Shown piece by piece: positions 10,318 through 19,613 of a stretch of 64,000 nucleotides of DNA. Source of the stretch: Rhizobium sp. GN54 (GTDB lineage Bacteria > Pseudomonadota > Alphaproteobacteria > Rhizobiales > Rhizobiaceae); contig NZ_JAJNCZ010000005.1 of the NCBI RefSeq assembly GCF_021026345.1, positions 290,264 through 354,263 of the forward strand. The letters run 5' to 3'. The position numbers and the translations under genes are program-made. Below the pieces are notes generated by a model that was given only the letters and a program-made list of their open reading frames with translations, searched no databases and was not told where the DNA came from. Each line of letters begins with the position of its first letter. Positions within the stretch are counted from its first letter, which is position 1.

Positions 10318-10812
10318 CTAGCGAAGATCGCGCCGCATGACAAGCGCCGTGGACCGGCGACCGGCCTGCTCGTAATAGGCCTTGCGCTCTCCGACCTTGG
10401 CAAAGCCGAGCTTCTCGTAGAGCCTGAGCGCTGCAAGATTGCCCTCGTCGACCTCGAGGAAGATCTCCTCGGCGCCGCGCATGCGGGCCTCGCGCAGGGC
10501 CGCCTGCATCAGCCGCCAGCCGAGCCCGGCACGCTCGAACCTGACATCGACGCCGATCGTCAGGATCTCCGCCTCGCCGGCCGCCGCGCGCGCCAGCACG
10601 AACCCGCCGGAGGGACGGCCGGACGCGTTGGTCTGCCAGGCGATGAAGCCGAACACGGTGTCCTGCGACAAAAGCGAATGGAACTCACCGTCGCTCCAGG
10701 CGCGGGCAAAGCGCGCCTTGTGCAGGCTCGCGATCACCCCGCGGTCCTCCGGCTCGATGGGGAAGATCTCGAATTCGGGCGGCCTGCGGAGGAAGAAGTC
10801 TGTCAACGACAC
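10318..10812 (-). CDS. rimI: Ribosomal protein S18-alanine N-acetyltransferase RimI
   Basis: A GNAT-fold acetyltransferase of 164 residues. The acetyl-CoA loop is in ERAGLGWRLMQ (pattern RxxGxG/A) and the C-terminal strand region EEIFLEVDEGNLAALRLYEKLGF is typical of RimI. It lies 3 bp after tsaB, a pairing common in bacteria because the TsaB protein and RimI genes are often co-transcribed. Its target would be the N-terminal alanine of ribosomal protein S18, though rhizobial targets are not proven. Confidence 0.9.
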   Translation of the reverse strand: MSLTDFFLRRPPEFEIFPIEPEDRGVIASLHKARFARAWSDGEFHSLLSQDTVFGFIAWQTNASGRPSGGFVLARAAAGEAEILTIGVDVRFERAGLGWRLMQAALREARMRGAEEIFLEVDEGNLAALRLYEKLGFAKVGERKAYYEQAGRRSTALVMRRDLR

Positions 10813-10815
10813 GGA

Positions 10816-11478
10816 TCACACCCTCGCAATGGCAAAACCGGCCTGAGGCTTGGCGTCCGGGCCGCGAAGATAGAGCGGCTTCGGCTTGTCGCCAACGGGA
10901 TCGGCCAGCGCCCCGAGACGGGCCACCGTCTCGATCGGGATCGGCCGGGAAGGCTCGATCTCGCCGGCGGTCCCGGCAACGAGCGCTGCCGCCGAGCCGA
11001 TGACGGTTCCCCGGGAGGCTTCGGCCGCCGAGCGCGCCTCTTCGAGCGACAGGACCTGCGGTGCCGTGATCGCCGATCCGTCGGCGGCAAAGGCCTGGCA
11101 ATAGGCCTCGCCGCGCTTGGCGTCGATCGCGACGAACACGGGCGCTGCCGGATGGCCGGAAAGATGGCCGGCTGCGATCGCAGCCAGCGTCGAGACGCCG
11201 ACGGCCGGCACTCCCAGCGCCAGCGACAGCCCGCGGGCCGCCGCCACGCCGACACGGATGCCGGTGAAGGAGCCGGGCCCGATGGTCACGGCAATCCGGT
11301 CGATCGCAGACAATTCGACGCCGGCGCTATCGAGGGCGGCGTCGACGAACGCCATCAGCCGCTCGGCATGGCCGCGGCCGATATCCTCCCCGGCGAAGCC
11401 GAGCGTGACGTTGCTGTCGCTGTCATGGATGGCCGCGAAGCAGCCGCTGCCGGACGTATCGATCGCCAGCAGGATCAT
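10816..11478 (-). CDS. tsaB: tRNA t6A biosynthesis protein TsaB
   Basis: TsaB is the inactive partner of TsaD in making threonylcarbamoyl-adenosine at tRNA position 37. The 220-residue protein begins MILLAIDTSG and has TIGPGSFTGIRVG near residue 70 and LAAARGLSLALG-like sequence after it, the ASKHA-fold hallmarks. I chose the ATG at 11478; a GTG three codons earlier is possible. rimI follows almost immediately. Confidence 0.93.
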   Translation of the reverse strand: MILLAIDTSGSGCFAAIHDSDSNVTLGFAGEDIGRGHAERLMAFVDAALDSAGVELSAIDRIAVTIGPGSFTGIRVGVAAARGLSLALGVPAVGVSTLAAIAAGHLSGHPAAPVFVAIDAKRGEAYCQAFAADGSAITAPQVLSLEEARSAAEASRGTVIGSAAALVAGTAGEIEPSRPIPIETVARLGALADPVGDKPKPLYLRGPDAKPQAGFAIARV

Positions 11479-11508
11479 CGGTGGCACCCGCGGGAGGGGT
11501 GCCGGGAA

Positions 11509-12078
11509 TTACATAACCGCTTCAACTTCCTGAACTTCCGGTACGAAATGACGCAACAGATTCTGAACGCCGTGCTTCAAGGTGGCGGTTGACGAGGGGC
11601 ATCCCGAGCAGGCGCCCTTCATGTTGAGATAGACGCGACCGTCGCGATAGCCCTTGAAGGTGATATCGCCGCCGTCCTGGGCGACTGCGGGGCGGACGCG
11701 GGTCGCGAGCAGTTCCTTGATCGTCGCGACGATCGCTTCGTCACCCTCGTCGTAGAACTCGCCTTCCTCGCTGTCGTCGCCGCCGAGCGCGCCGCCGGCC
11801 ATGATCGGCTGGCCGGACATGAAGTGCTCCATGATCGTGCCGAGGATCGCCGGCTTCAGGTGCTGCCAGTCGGCATTGTCCTTGGTGACGGTGATGAAGT
11901 CGTAGCCGAAGAAGACGCCGGTGACGCCGGGGACGCCGAACAGGCGGGCGGCCAGCGGCGAAGCCGCCTGTGCCTCGGTCTCGTCGCGGAACTCCGCCGT
12001 TCCCTCTTCCAGCACGACCTTGCCGGGAAGGAATTTCAGGGTTGCCGGGTTCGGCGTTGTCTCGGTCTGGATGAACAT
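11509..12078 (-). CDS. nfuA: NfuA-like iron-sulfur cluster carrier
   Basis: A NifU-type scaffold or carrier that holds and passes on 4Fe-4S clusters. The 189-residue protein has an N-terminal Nfu_N domain (MFIQTETTPNPATLKFLPG) and a C-terminal NifU domain with the cluster-binding pair in GACSGCPSS near residue 157. This two-domain form without a degenerate A-type domain is the usual alphaproteobacterial and mitochondrial NFU1 arrangement. It is 30 bp upstream of tsaB on the same strand. Confidence 0.92.
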   Translation of the reverse strand: MFIQTETTPNPATLKFLPGKVVLEEGTAEFRDETEAQAASPLAARLFGVPGVTGVFFGYDFITVTKDNADWQHLKPAILGTIMEHFMSGQPIMAGGALGGDDSEEGEFYDEGDEAIVATIKELLATRVRPAVAQDGGDITFKGYRDGRVYLNMKGACSGCPSSTATLKHGVQNLLRHFVPEVQEVEAVM

Positions 12079-12193
12079 CTTCTCGTCTCCATGCCGTCGG
12101 GTTCAAGGCTCCGCGGCGAATGTTTAGAACTATTCAAAAGAAAATAGGCTTTTCCGACCGCCGCATCAAGGCATGGCCGCAGGAATCGTGACC

Positions 12194-12682
12194 TCAGCTC
12201 AGCGCGTCGATCTCCTCGTCGGTCAGGGTCTCCGGAATGACGGTAACGGGAATCGGGAAAGCGGCGCGGCCGGCGAGCGACGACACCAGGGGTCCCGGCC
12301 CCTCCTTGGCCGAACCGGCCGCCAGGACGAGGATCGCGATGTCCCGGTCCTCCTCGATCTGGGCATTGATCTCGTCGGCCGCGTTCCCCTCGCGGATGAC
12401 GATCTCCGGTTCGATGCCGAGGCTTTCGCGCACCGACTGGGCCGCCTTGGCGACGATGGCCTCGGCCTCCTCGCGCGCCTCGGCGCGCATGATCTCCTCC
12501 ACGCCCAGCCATTCACGGAAGTCGCCGGCCAGGATCACATAGAGCAGCACGACGCCGCCATTGGAGTTCTTCGCACGCGCCGCCGCATAATGCGTGGCGC
12601 GCTGGCACTCCGGCGTCTCGTCGACGATCGCCAGGAACTTGCGCCGGTGACCCTCCAGGCGTGACTGTCGTGTCGATACCAT
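12194..12682 (-). CDS. Universal stress protein
   Basis: A single UspA domain of 162 residues. It starts with a basic stretch, then KFLAIVDETPECQRATHYAA, and later has the acidic segment NAQIEEDRDIAILVLAAGSAKEGPGPLV, which resembles the nucleotide-binding half of Usp proteins. The last part (FPIPVTVIPETLTDEEID) completes the fold. It lies 115 bp upstream of nfuA on the same strand. The role (stress survival) is by family only. Confidence 0.85.
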   Translation of the reverse strand: MVSTRQSRLEGHRRKFLAIVDETPECQRATHYAAARAKNSNGGVVLLYVILAGDFREWLGVEEIMRAEAREEAEAIVAKAAQSVRESLGIEPEIVIREGNAADEINAQIEEDRDIAILVLAAGSAKEGPGPLVSSLAGRAAFPIPVTVIPETLTDEEIDALS

Positions 12683-12763
12683 GTCTCACTCACCTTCGCC
12701 CTGATTCCGCCACAGCTTATACCAAATCCGGGCGATGGGAATTGGCCAGCGGCACCTCCGCTT

Positions 12764-12790
12764 CCCTCTTCTCCCCTCGGAAGAAGAGGG
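12764..12790 (-). terminator. Hairpin after trpS, degenerate rhizobial repeat
   Basis: CCCTCTTCT and AGAAGAGGG form a stem 24 bases after the trpS stop. The sequence resembles half of the palindromic repeats at 31344 and 31507, so it may be a degraded copy serving as terminator. Confidence 0.4.
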
Positions 12791-12813
12791 CCTGCGGCAC
12801 CGGCGCCGATGTC

Positions 12814-13878
12814 TCAGCGCAGGAAGCCGATGATGTCGGAGACCTCGGCGATCGTCTTCTCGGCCCGGGCGCGGGCCCGTTCGCCGCCATTGCGGAGGAT
12901 GGCGTCGATATGGGCGGTATCGTCCATCAGCCGGCGCATTTCGGCGGTGATCGGCGAAAGAACGTTGACGGCGAGATCGACCAGCGCCGGCTTGAAGGTG
13001 GAGAACTGCTGGCCGCCGAACTCCGCCAGGACCTCCGCCTTCGACCTGTCGGACAGGGCAGCATAGATGCCGACGAGGTTTTCCGCCTCCGGCCGGCCCT
13101 TCAGTCCCTCGGTCTCGGACGGCAACGCCTCGGGATCGGTCTTGGCCTTGCGGATCTTCTTCGAGATGGTCTCGGCATCATCCATAAGGTTGATGCGGGA
13201 CAGATCGGACGGGTCGGACTTCGACATTTTCTTCGTGCCGTCGCGCAGGCTCATGACGCGCGGCGCCGGACCCTCGATCATCGGCTCGACCATCGGGAAA
13301 TAGGCGTGCACGGGCTCGTCGCCGACCAGAATGTCGACGCCGGTACCGGAAGCGCGGATCTTGTCCCGGAAGTCGAGATTGAACTTCATCGCGATGTCGC
13401 GGGCCAGTTCCAGATGCTGCTTCTGGTCGTCGCCGACCGGAACGTGAGTGGCGCGGTAGACGAGGATATCGGCGGCCATCAGGCTCGGATAGGCGAGCAG
13501 TCCGAGCGAGGCGTTCTCGCGGTCCTTGCCGGCCTTGTCCTTGAACTGGGTCATCCGGTTCATCCAGCCGATGCGGGCCACGCAGTTGAAGATCCAGGCC
13601 AGCTCGGCATGCTGCGGCACGGCCGACTGGTTGAAAACGATATGCTTTTCCGGATCGATGCCGGACGCGATGAAGGCGGCCGCAATCGAGCGGATCTGCC
13701 CCTTCAGGTCCTCGTGGACAAGCTGGGCGGTGATCGAATGCAGGTCGACGACGCAGTAGATGCAGTCGTTGTCCGCCTGCAGCGCGACGAACTTGCGAAT
13801 GGCGCCGAGATAGTTGCCGAGATGGAGATTGCCCGTCGGCTGGACGCCGGAAAAGACGAGCGGCTTGAAAGCGGTCAT
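12814..13878 (-). CDS. trpS: Tryptophanyl-tRNA synthetase
   Basis: This class I aminoacyl-tRNA synthetase charges tRNA-Trp. The protein (354 residues) has the HIGH-like motif in [11 protein letters not shown] near residue 18 and the KMSKS motif exactly as KMSKSDPSD. The ATG at 13878 has GAGGA 6 bases upstream and matches the family N terminus [16 protein letters not shown]. The open frame extends upstream with no support. trpS next to murJ is a known alphaproteobacterial neighbourhood, here interrupted by a plus-strand gene and a VOC gene. Confidence 0.96.
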   Translation of the reverse strand: MTAFKPLVFSGVQPTGNLHLGNYLGAIRKFVALQADNDCIYCVVDLHSITAQLVHEDLKGQIRSIAAAFIASGIDPEKHIVFNQSAVPQHAELAWIFNCVARIGWMNRMTQFKDKAGKDRENASLGLLAYPSLMAADILVYRATHVPVGDDQKQHLELARDIAMKFNLDFRDKIRASGTGVDILVGDEPVHAYFPMVEPMIEGPAPRVMSLRDGTKKMSKSDPSDLSRINLMDDAETISKKIRKAKTDPEALPSETEGLKGRPEAENLVGIYAALSDRSKAEVLAEFGGQQFSTFKPALVDLAVNVLSPITAEMRRLMDDTAHIDAILRNGGERARARAEKTIAEVSDIIGFLR

Positions 13879-14048
13879 GATGTCCTCGTGAGGCTGGTGG
13901 AGGGCCCAAGCAGCGGGTGCCGCAACTGGTTCACGGGCGCGCTTATGCACGGCGGCCGGGGCACAATCAAGCGGGCAATGGCGAGCACGATCCCGACGCG
14001 GTGCGGGCAGCGATCGTGGCGTCAAGACGGCACAATCGCGGCACGCCC

Positions 14049-14069
14049 TTAATACTCCTTAAGTATTAA
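14049..14069. promoter_or_regulatory. Inverted repeat in the trpS/M15-like gene intergenic region
   Basis: TTAATACT and AGTATTAA form 8-bp arms separated by 5 bases in an AT-rich stretch 110 bp before the M15-like gene. Such symmetry suggests a regulator operator. The TTAA half-sites recall CtrA sites, but the spacing (6, not 7) is off. Confidence 0.35.
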
Positions 14070-14179
14070 CTAACATTAGCAATAAAATCCTCACAAAAGC
14101 CAATTTTGGGATTTCAGTTCTCTCCGGGGCGGAGGTATCCCGGCCAGCTTTGCTGACCGACCTGATCAGGAGAGGTATC

Positions 14180-14668
14180 ATGCGGAGAGCATGTTGCATG
14201 CTGCTGGCCGGCCTGTTCGCGCTTTCGACTCTCGCCATCGACGGCGCGCAGGCGGGCGAGGAGACCAAGCTGAATTTTAAGAAGGACAAGGGACGGATCA
14301 CGCTCGCCTATGCGACCCAGACGCCACGGGTCCAGCATCGCTGTTTCCCGGGGCGGCTGCACGCCGTCCTAGCCCATATTGCGGCACAGACCGGCAGGCG
14401 CCCGCTGGTGACCTCCGGCAACCGATCCGGCGGCCGGCGGGGTTCCTATCATCGCAAGTGCATGGCGGCCGACATCCGCGTGCCCGGCGTTCCGGTCAGT
14501 CGCATCGTCGCTGCGGCAAAGACTGCACCCGGCATCGGCGGCATCGGCACCTATTGCAATGGCATCGTCCATGTCGACGTCGGGCCGAAGCGGCGCTGGA
14601 ATTACTGCGGGGGGCGCGGTCTCGCCAAGCTGAACAGATCGAAATCGAAGGTCGTCGCCATGCGTTGA
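14180..14668 (+). CDS. Secreted M15/DUF882-like peptidase-fold protein
   Basis: The 162-residue protein begins with a signal peptide (MRRACCMLLAGLFALSTLAI, ending near AQA). The mature part has the metal-site pattern of D-Ala-D-Ala carboxypeptidase-type (M15) proteins: His and Asp in SYHRKCMAADIRV and His in GIVHVDVGPKR. Two pairs of cysteines may form disulfides in the periplasm. It probably acts on peptidoglycan, but the substrate is not shown. AGGAGAGG 4 bases before the ATG at 14180 decides that start over the one 30 bases upstream. It stands alone on the plus strand. Confidence 0.75.
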   Translation: MRRACCMLLAGLFALSTLAIDGAQAGEETKLNFKKDKGRITLAYATQTPRVQHRCFPGRLHAVLAHIAAQTGRRPLVTSGNRSGGRRGSYHRKCMAADIRVPGVPVSRIVAAAKTAPGIGGIGTYCNGIVHVDVGPKRRWNYCGGRGLAKLNRSKSKVVAMR

Positions 14669-14696
14669 GACGCAGGCGGGACCCATGCGCCGGCAA

Positions 14697-15101
14697 TCAG
14701 GACGCCGGCTGCAGCAAGTCCCACCTGTTGCCGAAGGGATCCTCGAAGACGGCAACGGTGCCGTAGGCCTCCGTGCGCGGCTGCTCCAGGAAACGGACGC
14801 CGGCGGCGACGAAGGCGGAAAAGTCGCGCTCGAAATCGCCGGTATGGAGGAAGAAGCCGACACGGCCGCCCGTCTGCCTGCCGATCGCAGCCACCTGCGC
14901 CTCGCCGACGGCCTCCGCCAGGAGCAGCCCCGTGCCGTCGCCGCCGTTGTCGCCTCCCTTGGGGCGCACGACTACCCAGCGCTTGCCGTCGGGCAGTTGC
15001 GTGTCCTCGACGAGGTCGAAGCGCAGCGCCCCGCAATAGAAGGCGATCGCGCGGTCGTAGTCCGGCACCACCAGCGTGACGAGCGCAATCCGCCCCTTCA
15101 T
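14697..15101 (-). CDS. VOC (glyoxalase/bleomycin resistance) family protein
   Basis: A 134-residue vicinal-oxygen-chelate protein: two beta-alpha-beta-beta-beta halves, beginning VTLVVPDYDRAIAFYCGALRFDLVED and ending AVFEDPFGNRWDLLQ, where the terminal Glu/Asp region is typical. Its ATG overlaps the murJ stop as ATGA, so the two are probably translated together. Substrate unknown; VOC proteins include lactoylglutathione lyases, dioxygenases and resistance proteins. Confidence 0.85.
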   Translation of the reverse strand: MKGRIALVTLVVPDYDRAIAFYCGALRFDLVEDTQLPDGKRWVVVRPKGGDNGGDGTGLLLAEAVGEAQVAAIGRQTGGRVGFFLHTGDFERDFSAFVAAGVRFLEQPRTEAYGTVAVFEDPFGNRWDLLQPAS

Positions 15102-16684
15102 TCGCCGCTCTCCGGTGCCGGCTTTGCCTTGCGCCTGATGTTGCGGCGGATCATGCCGAGGTCGGCACCGCCGATCAGGAAGGCGACGCCGAAATAGATC
15201 ACCATCGACAGGCCGATCAGGGCGCCGAGCGCGGCCACCTGCTCCAAAAGCGAGGCGGTGGAGGCGAGCCGTGCCGCCATCAGCCCCGAGGCGTAGTCGA
15301 GGCTTGCGGCCATGACGAGGGCGGCTATCACCAGCCGTGCCACGCGCCAGGCCAGCGCCCTCTCCAGCGGCCAGTGGCCACGGCGGACGAGCGTGACGAA
15401 CAGGAAGATCGCCGTCAGCCAGCCCGAGGTCGCCTCGGCGGTGGCGATGCCGCGTTCGTGGAAATGGGGAAAGAGCGAGACGGCCAGCACGCAATTGACC
15501 ACCACCGAGAACAGCGTGATGCGCATCGGCGTCTTCGTATCCTCGCGGGCGAAGAAGCCGGGATTGAGTGCCTTGATCATCACGAAACCCGGCAGGCCGA
15601 GGCCGTAGATCGCGAGCGTGCCTGCGACGATGGAAGTGGTCTCGGGCGAAAACGCGCCGCGCTCGTAAAGGACGCGGACGATCTCGTCGGAGATGACCCA
15701 GAGGGCGGCCGCGGCCGGCAGCGTCAGGAACAGCACGAATTCCAGCGACCGGTTCTGCAGGTTGGCCGCCTCCCGCTCGTGCCCGCCCTTCAGCGCGCGC
15801 GCCAGTTCCGGCAGCAGCACGACGCCGACGGCGACGCCGACGACGCCGAGCGGCAGCTGATAGACGCGATCGGCATATTGCAGGGCCGAGATCGCCCCCT
15901 CCCGGGTCGAGGCGATCATCTGGCCGATGATCTGGTTGATCTGGGTGATGCCTCCGGTGACGGCGGCCGGCAGCGCCAGCCACAGCAGCCGCTTGACGTT
16001 CGGCGTCATCCTCGGCCGGCGAAAGCCGATGCGCATGCCGGCATGCAGGACGCCCGCATAGAGGACCACCATCTGCAGGATGCCGGCAGCCAGCACGCCC
16101 CAGGCGAGATACCAGGCCGTATCCAGCGGCGAGGCGCCGGTGTAGAGCCCGAAGACGAGCGCGCTGATCAGCACGAGATTGAGGAAGATCGGCGCGACGG
16201 CGGCGGCGAAATAGTGGTGCAGCGAATTCAGCATGCCCGAGAGCATCGCCGTCAGCGACATGCACATCAGGTAGGGGAACATGACGATGGCAAGCCTGAC
16301 CGTCACGTCGAACTTCTCCGGGTCGCCCACGAAACCCGGCGCGATGACCCAGGCGACGATCAGCGGCATCGCCAGTTCCATGGCGATGGTGATGAGCATC
16401 AGCACGGTGAAGAGGACGCCGAAGACCTCCTCGGAAAAACGCTTGGCGCCGTCGACGCCGCCGGCCTCGATCTCCTTGGCGAAGAGCGGCACGAAGGCGG
16501 CGTTGAAGGCTCCCTCGGCAAACAGGCGGCGAAACAGGTTCGGAAAGCGGAAGGCGGCATAGAAGGCATCCGCCATCGGACCGGTGCCGAGTGCCGCCGC
16601 CATCAGCGTTTCGCGGGCGAAGCCCAGGATACGGCTGCCGAGCGTCGCGCCGCCGACGGTAGCAAATTTCGTGACAAGGCTCAT
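15098..16684 (-). CDS. murJ: Lipid II flippase MurJ
   Basis: MurJ moves lipid II across the inner membrane for peptidoglycan synthesis. The 528-residue protein opens with the signature [30 protein letters not shown] and has about 14 hydrophobic helices of the MATE-like MVF fold. Conserved charged residues lie in [19 protein letters not shown]. It overlaps glnD upstream and the VOC gene downstream, both by ATGA, which places cell-wall transport and nitrogen sensing on one transcript, a common rhizobial arrangement. Confidence 0.95.
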   Translation of the reverse strand: MSLVTKFATVGGATLGSRILGFARETLMAAALGTGPMADAFYAAFRFPNLFRRLFAEGAFNAAFVPLFAKEIEAGGVDGAKRFSEEVFGVLFTVLMLITIAMELAMPLIVAWVIAPGFVGDPEKFDVTVRLAIVMFPYLMCMSLTAMLSGMLNSLHHYFAAAVAPIFLNLVLISALVFGLYTGASPLDTAWYLAWGVLAAGILQMVVLYAGVLHAGMRIGFRRPRMTPNVKRLLWLALPAAVTGGITQINQIIGQMIASTREGAISALQYADRVYQLPLGVVGVAVGVVLLPELARALKGGHEREAANLQNRSLEFVLFLTLPAAAALWVISDEIVRVLYERGAFSPETTSIVAGTLAIYGLGLPGFVMIKALNPGFFAREDTKTPMRITLFSVVVNCVLAVSLFPHFHERGIATAEATSGWLTAIFLFVTLVRRGHWPLERALAWRVARLVIAALVMAASLDYASGLMAARLASTASLLEQVAALGALIGLSMVIYFGVAFLIGGADLGMIRRNIRRKAKPAPESGE

Positions 16685-19521
16685 TCGGCGACCCTGACCC
16701 CCGGTTTGGCGCCCACGGGCGCCACGATGCCCGACGGCATCCGGTCGCGCGCCTCGTCAGCTTCCTCGGCCATCACCGCCTTCAGCCGGGCGATGATGTT
16801 GGCCTGGCGGTTCTCGTTGGTGATCTTCTGGCCGAGCAGGTCGTTGACGTAGAAGGTGTCGATCACCTTCTCGCCGAAGGTGGTGATGTGGGCCGAGGCG
16901 ATGTCGAGCGACAGGTCCGACAGGACCGCCGTCACCTCGGACAGGAGACCGGGCCGGTCGAGGCACTCGATTTCGATCACCGTGAACTTGTTGGACAGCG
17001 CATTGGAGATCGTTACCGCCGGCGGCACGGTGAAGGTCTTGGAGCGCTTGCGGCCACGGGTCCGGTTGGCGATCACCTCCGGCAGGCGCTTGCGGCCCGA
17101 AAGCACGTCCTCGATCATCTTGCCGATATTGGCCGCGCGCCGCATCTCGTCGGCATCGTTCGGGAACTCGCGATTGACGAGGATCGTATCCAGGGCGCGA
17201 CCGTCGGAGGTGGTGTGGATCTGAGCGTCGACGATGTTGGCGCCGGCGGCCGCACAGGCGCCGGCAATCACCGTCAGGAGTCGCGGATGGTCGGGCGAGA
17301 GGACGGTGATCTCGGTGATGGCGTGGAAGCTATCCGTGCGCACCATGGTCGCGAGCGCCTGCCTGGCCTTGTCGGCGCCGCGGATGAAGTCCGCATGGCG
17401 CACCTGCTCCTCCAGCGAGACCGTCAGCAGATAGGGATCGTAGTGCAGGCGGGCATAGGCCCTGCGGTCCTTCTGGCTCCAGTCGGCGAGCGCCTCCGAC
17501 AACGCCTCGCGCGCGGCCTTCGCCCGTTCCTTGCGCGAGACCTCGGAGAAGCCGCCCGACAGGACGAGTTCGGTCTCGTAGTAGAGCGTTCGCAGCAACT
17601 GACCCTTCCAGCCGTTCCAGACGCCCGGGCCGACCGCGCGGATATCGCAGACGGTCAGCACCAGCAGCATCTTCAGGCGCTCCATCGAGCGCACCTTGTC
17701 GGCAAAATCGACGATGGTCTTGCGGTCGTTGAGGTCGCGCGTCTGCGCCACCATCGACATGACCAGGTGCTCCTCGATCAGCCAGACGACGAGCTCGGTC
17801 TGTTTCGGGGTCATGCGGAAGCGCTGGCAGAGCTTGCGCGCCAGACGGGCGCCGGCGACCGAATGATCCTCCGGCCGGCCCTTGGCCACGTCGTGCAGCA
17901 GGACCGCCACATAGAGCGGCAGGCGATCCTCGATGCTGGGCATGACCTGCATGGCGGCCAGCGGGTGCGCCTCCGTCTCGCGCCCCTGTTCGATGCCGGA
18001 CAAGACGCCGACGGAGCGGATCAGGTGCTCGTCGACCGTGTAGTGATGATACATGTTGAACTGCATCATCGCGACGATCTTGCCGAATTCAGGGATGAAC
18101 CGGCCGAGCACGCCGGATTCGTTCATCCGCCTCAGCATCAGGGCCGGATCGCGCGGGGAGGTCAGGATCGACAGGAACAGCCGGTTGGCCTCCTCGTCCT
18201 CGCGCAGCGCGTTGTTGATCAGGCGCAGCGACCGGGTGACCAGTTTCAGGGCGTCGGGATGGAATTCCAGCCCGTTGAGGTCGGCGATGTGGAAGAGCCG
18301 GATCAGGTTCACCGGATCGCGCTTGAACACGTCGGGGCTCGCGATCGTGATGCGGCCGCGGTCCTCGACGAAATCGAGCGAGCCCGGGATCTTGCGGTTG
18401 CGGCGGGTGAAGCGGCTGATCACAGCGGTGATGCCCGGCGCCTCCTTGGCCTGCTGGTCCTCGAGTGCGGCGCAGAAGATGCGCGTCAGGTCGCCGACGT
18501 CCTTGGCGACGAGGAAATAGTGCTTCATGAAGCGTTCGACGGCCGACAGCCCCGGATGCGGCTGATAGCCGAGGCAGGCGGCGATCTCCGACTGCACGTC
18601 GAAGGACAGCCGCTCCTCCGCCTTGCCGGTGAGGAAATGCAGGTGGCAGCGAACGGCCCAGAGGAAATCGTCGGCCTTCTGGAACAGCTTGAACTCGTGG
18701 CGCGACAGGACGCCGAGCTTCACGAGATCCTCCGGATCGCGGATGTTGTAGTAGTATTTGGCGATCCAGAAGAGCGTGTGCAGGTCGCGCAAACCTCCCT
18801 TGCCCTCCTTGATGTTCGGCTCGACCAGATAGCGCGTGTCGCCGGCCTTGCGGTGGCGCTCGTCGCGCTCGGCGAGCTTGGCGGCGATGAATTCCGGTCC
18901 CGTGCCGAGCATAATCTCGCGCTCGAAGCGGACGGAGAGCTCGTCGAACAGCGGCCGCGAACCGCACACGTAGCGTGCCTCGAGGATCGCGGTACGGATC
19001 GTCATGTCATCCTTGGACAGCGAGATGCAGTCCTCGATGCTGCGGGTGGCGTGGCCGACCTTGAAGCCCATGTCCCAGAGCAGGTAGAGCATGAACTCGA
19101 TCGCCGGCTCGCTCCAGGGCTGCGGCCTGGGCGGCAGCAGGAACAGAAGGTCGATGTCGGAGCCCGGCGCCAGCGTGCCGCGGCCATAGCCGCCGACGGC
19201 AGTCACCGTGATGCGGGCGGCCTCCGGGGCCATCGCCGCGCTGAAGACATGGTTCAACGCGAAATCGTGGACGACGGAAATCAGCTGGTCCTGCAGCCAG
19301 GAGAGGCGGGCGGCGCAGGCAAGACCGCTGCCGTCGGCAAAGAGCAGTTCCCGCGCCTGCTCGCACCCCAACTGGTATGCCTTCTTGAGCTCGGCCAGCA
19401 GCGCCTGGCGCATGCGGTCGCGCTGTTCGGCATTGGCGCTGGCGATGAATTCGCACTTTGCCCTCAGGGCGGCGACGTCAAGCAGGCCGGAATGGGCCGG
19501 TACCGTTACTTTGCTGTCCAT
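16681..19521 (-). CDS. glnD: Bifunctional PII uridylyltransferase/uridylyl-removing enzyme GlnD
   Basis: GlnD senses glutamine and adds or removes UMP on PII proteins. The 946-residue protein shows the domains in order: nucleotidyltransferase ([18 protein letters not shown] near residue 107), linker, HD hydrolase ([14 protein letters not shown] near 518), and two ACT domains ([18 protein letters not shown] near 730 and [19 protein letters not shown] near 850). All key residues are visible. It lies 92 bp downstream of mutS and overlaps murJ by 4 bases. Confidence 0.97.
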   Translation of the reverse strand: MDSKVTVPAHSGLLDVAALRAKCEFIASANAEQRDRMRQALLAELKKAYQLGCEQARELLFADGSGLACAARLSWLQDQLISVVHDFALNHVFSAAMAPEAARITVTAVGGYGRGTLAPGSDIDLLFLLPPRPQPWSEPAIEFMLYLLWDMGFKVGHATRSIEDCISLSKDDMTIRTAILEARYVCGSRPLFDELSVRFEREIMLGTGPEFIAAKLAERDERHRKAGDTRYLVEPNIKEGKGGLRDLHTLFWIAKYYYNIRDPEDLVKLGVLSRHEFKLFQKADDFLWAVRCHLHFLTGKAEERLSFDVQSEIAACLGYQPHPGLSAVERFMKHYFLVAKDVGDLTRIFCAALEDQQAKEAPGITAVISRFTRRNRKIPGSLDFVEDRGRITIASPDVFKRDPVNLIRLFHIADLNGLEFHPDALKLVTRSLRLINNALREDEEANRLFLSILTSPRDPALMLRRMNESGVLGRFIPEFGKIVAMMQFNMYHHYTVDEHLIRSVGVLSGIEQGRETEAHPLAAMQVMPSIEDRLPLYVAVLLHDVAKGRPEDHSVAGARLARKLCQRFRMTPKQTELVVWLIEEHLVMSMVAQTRDLNDRKTIVDFADKVRSMERLKMLLVLTVCDIRAVGPGVWNGWKGQLLRTLYYETELVLSGGFSEVSRKERAKAAREALSEALADWSQKDRRAYARLHYDPYLLTVSLEEQVRHADFIRGADKARQALATMVRTDSFHAITEITVLSPDHPRLLTVIAGACAAAGANIVDAQIHTTSDGRALDTILVNREFPNDADEMRRAANIGKMIEDVLSGRKRLPEVIANRTRGRKRSKTFTVPPAVTISNALSNKFTVIEIECLDRPGLLSEVTAVLSDLSLDIASAHITTFGEKVIDTFYVNDLLGQKITNENRQANIIARLKAVMAEEADEARDRMPSGIVAPVGAKPGVRVAE

Positions 19522-19613
19522 GGAATGCGGCCGCCTGCTGCCTTTCTGCCTGTGGTCACCTCCCGGTGCCGAAGGGCTATAGCCCTTTTTGGACCGCCGC
19601 GACAGCCCTGCTT

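Noticed and set aside
14049..14069. CtrA binding site
   Set aside because: The TTAA half-sites are spaced by 6 rather than the expected 7 bases.
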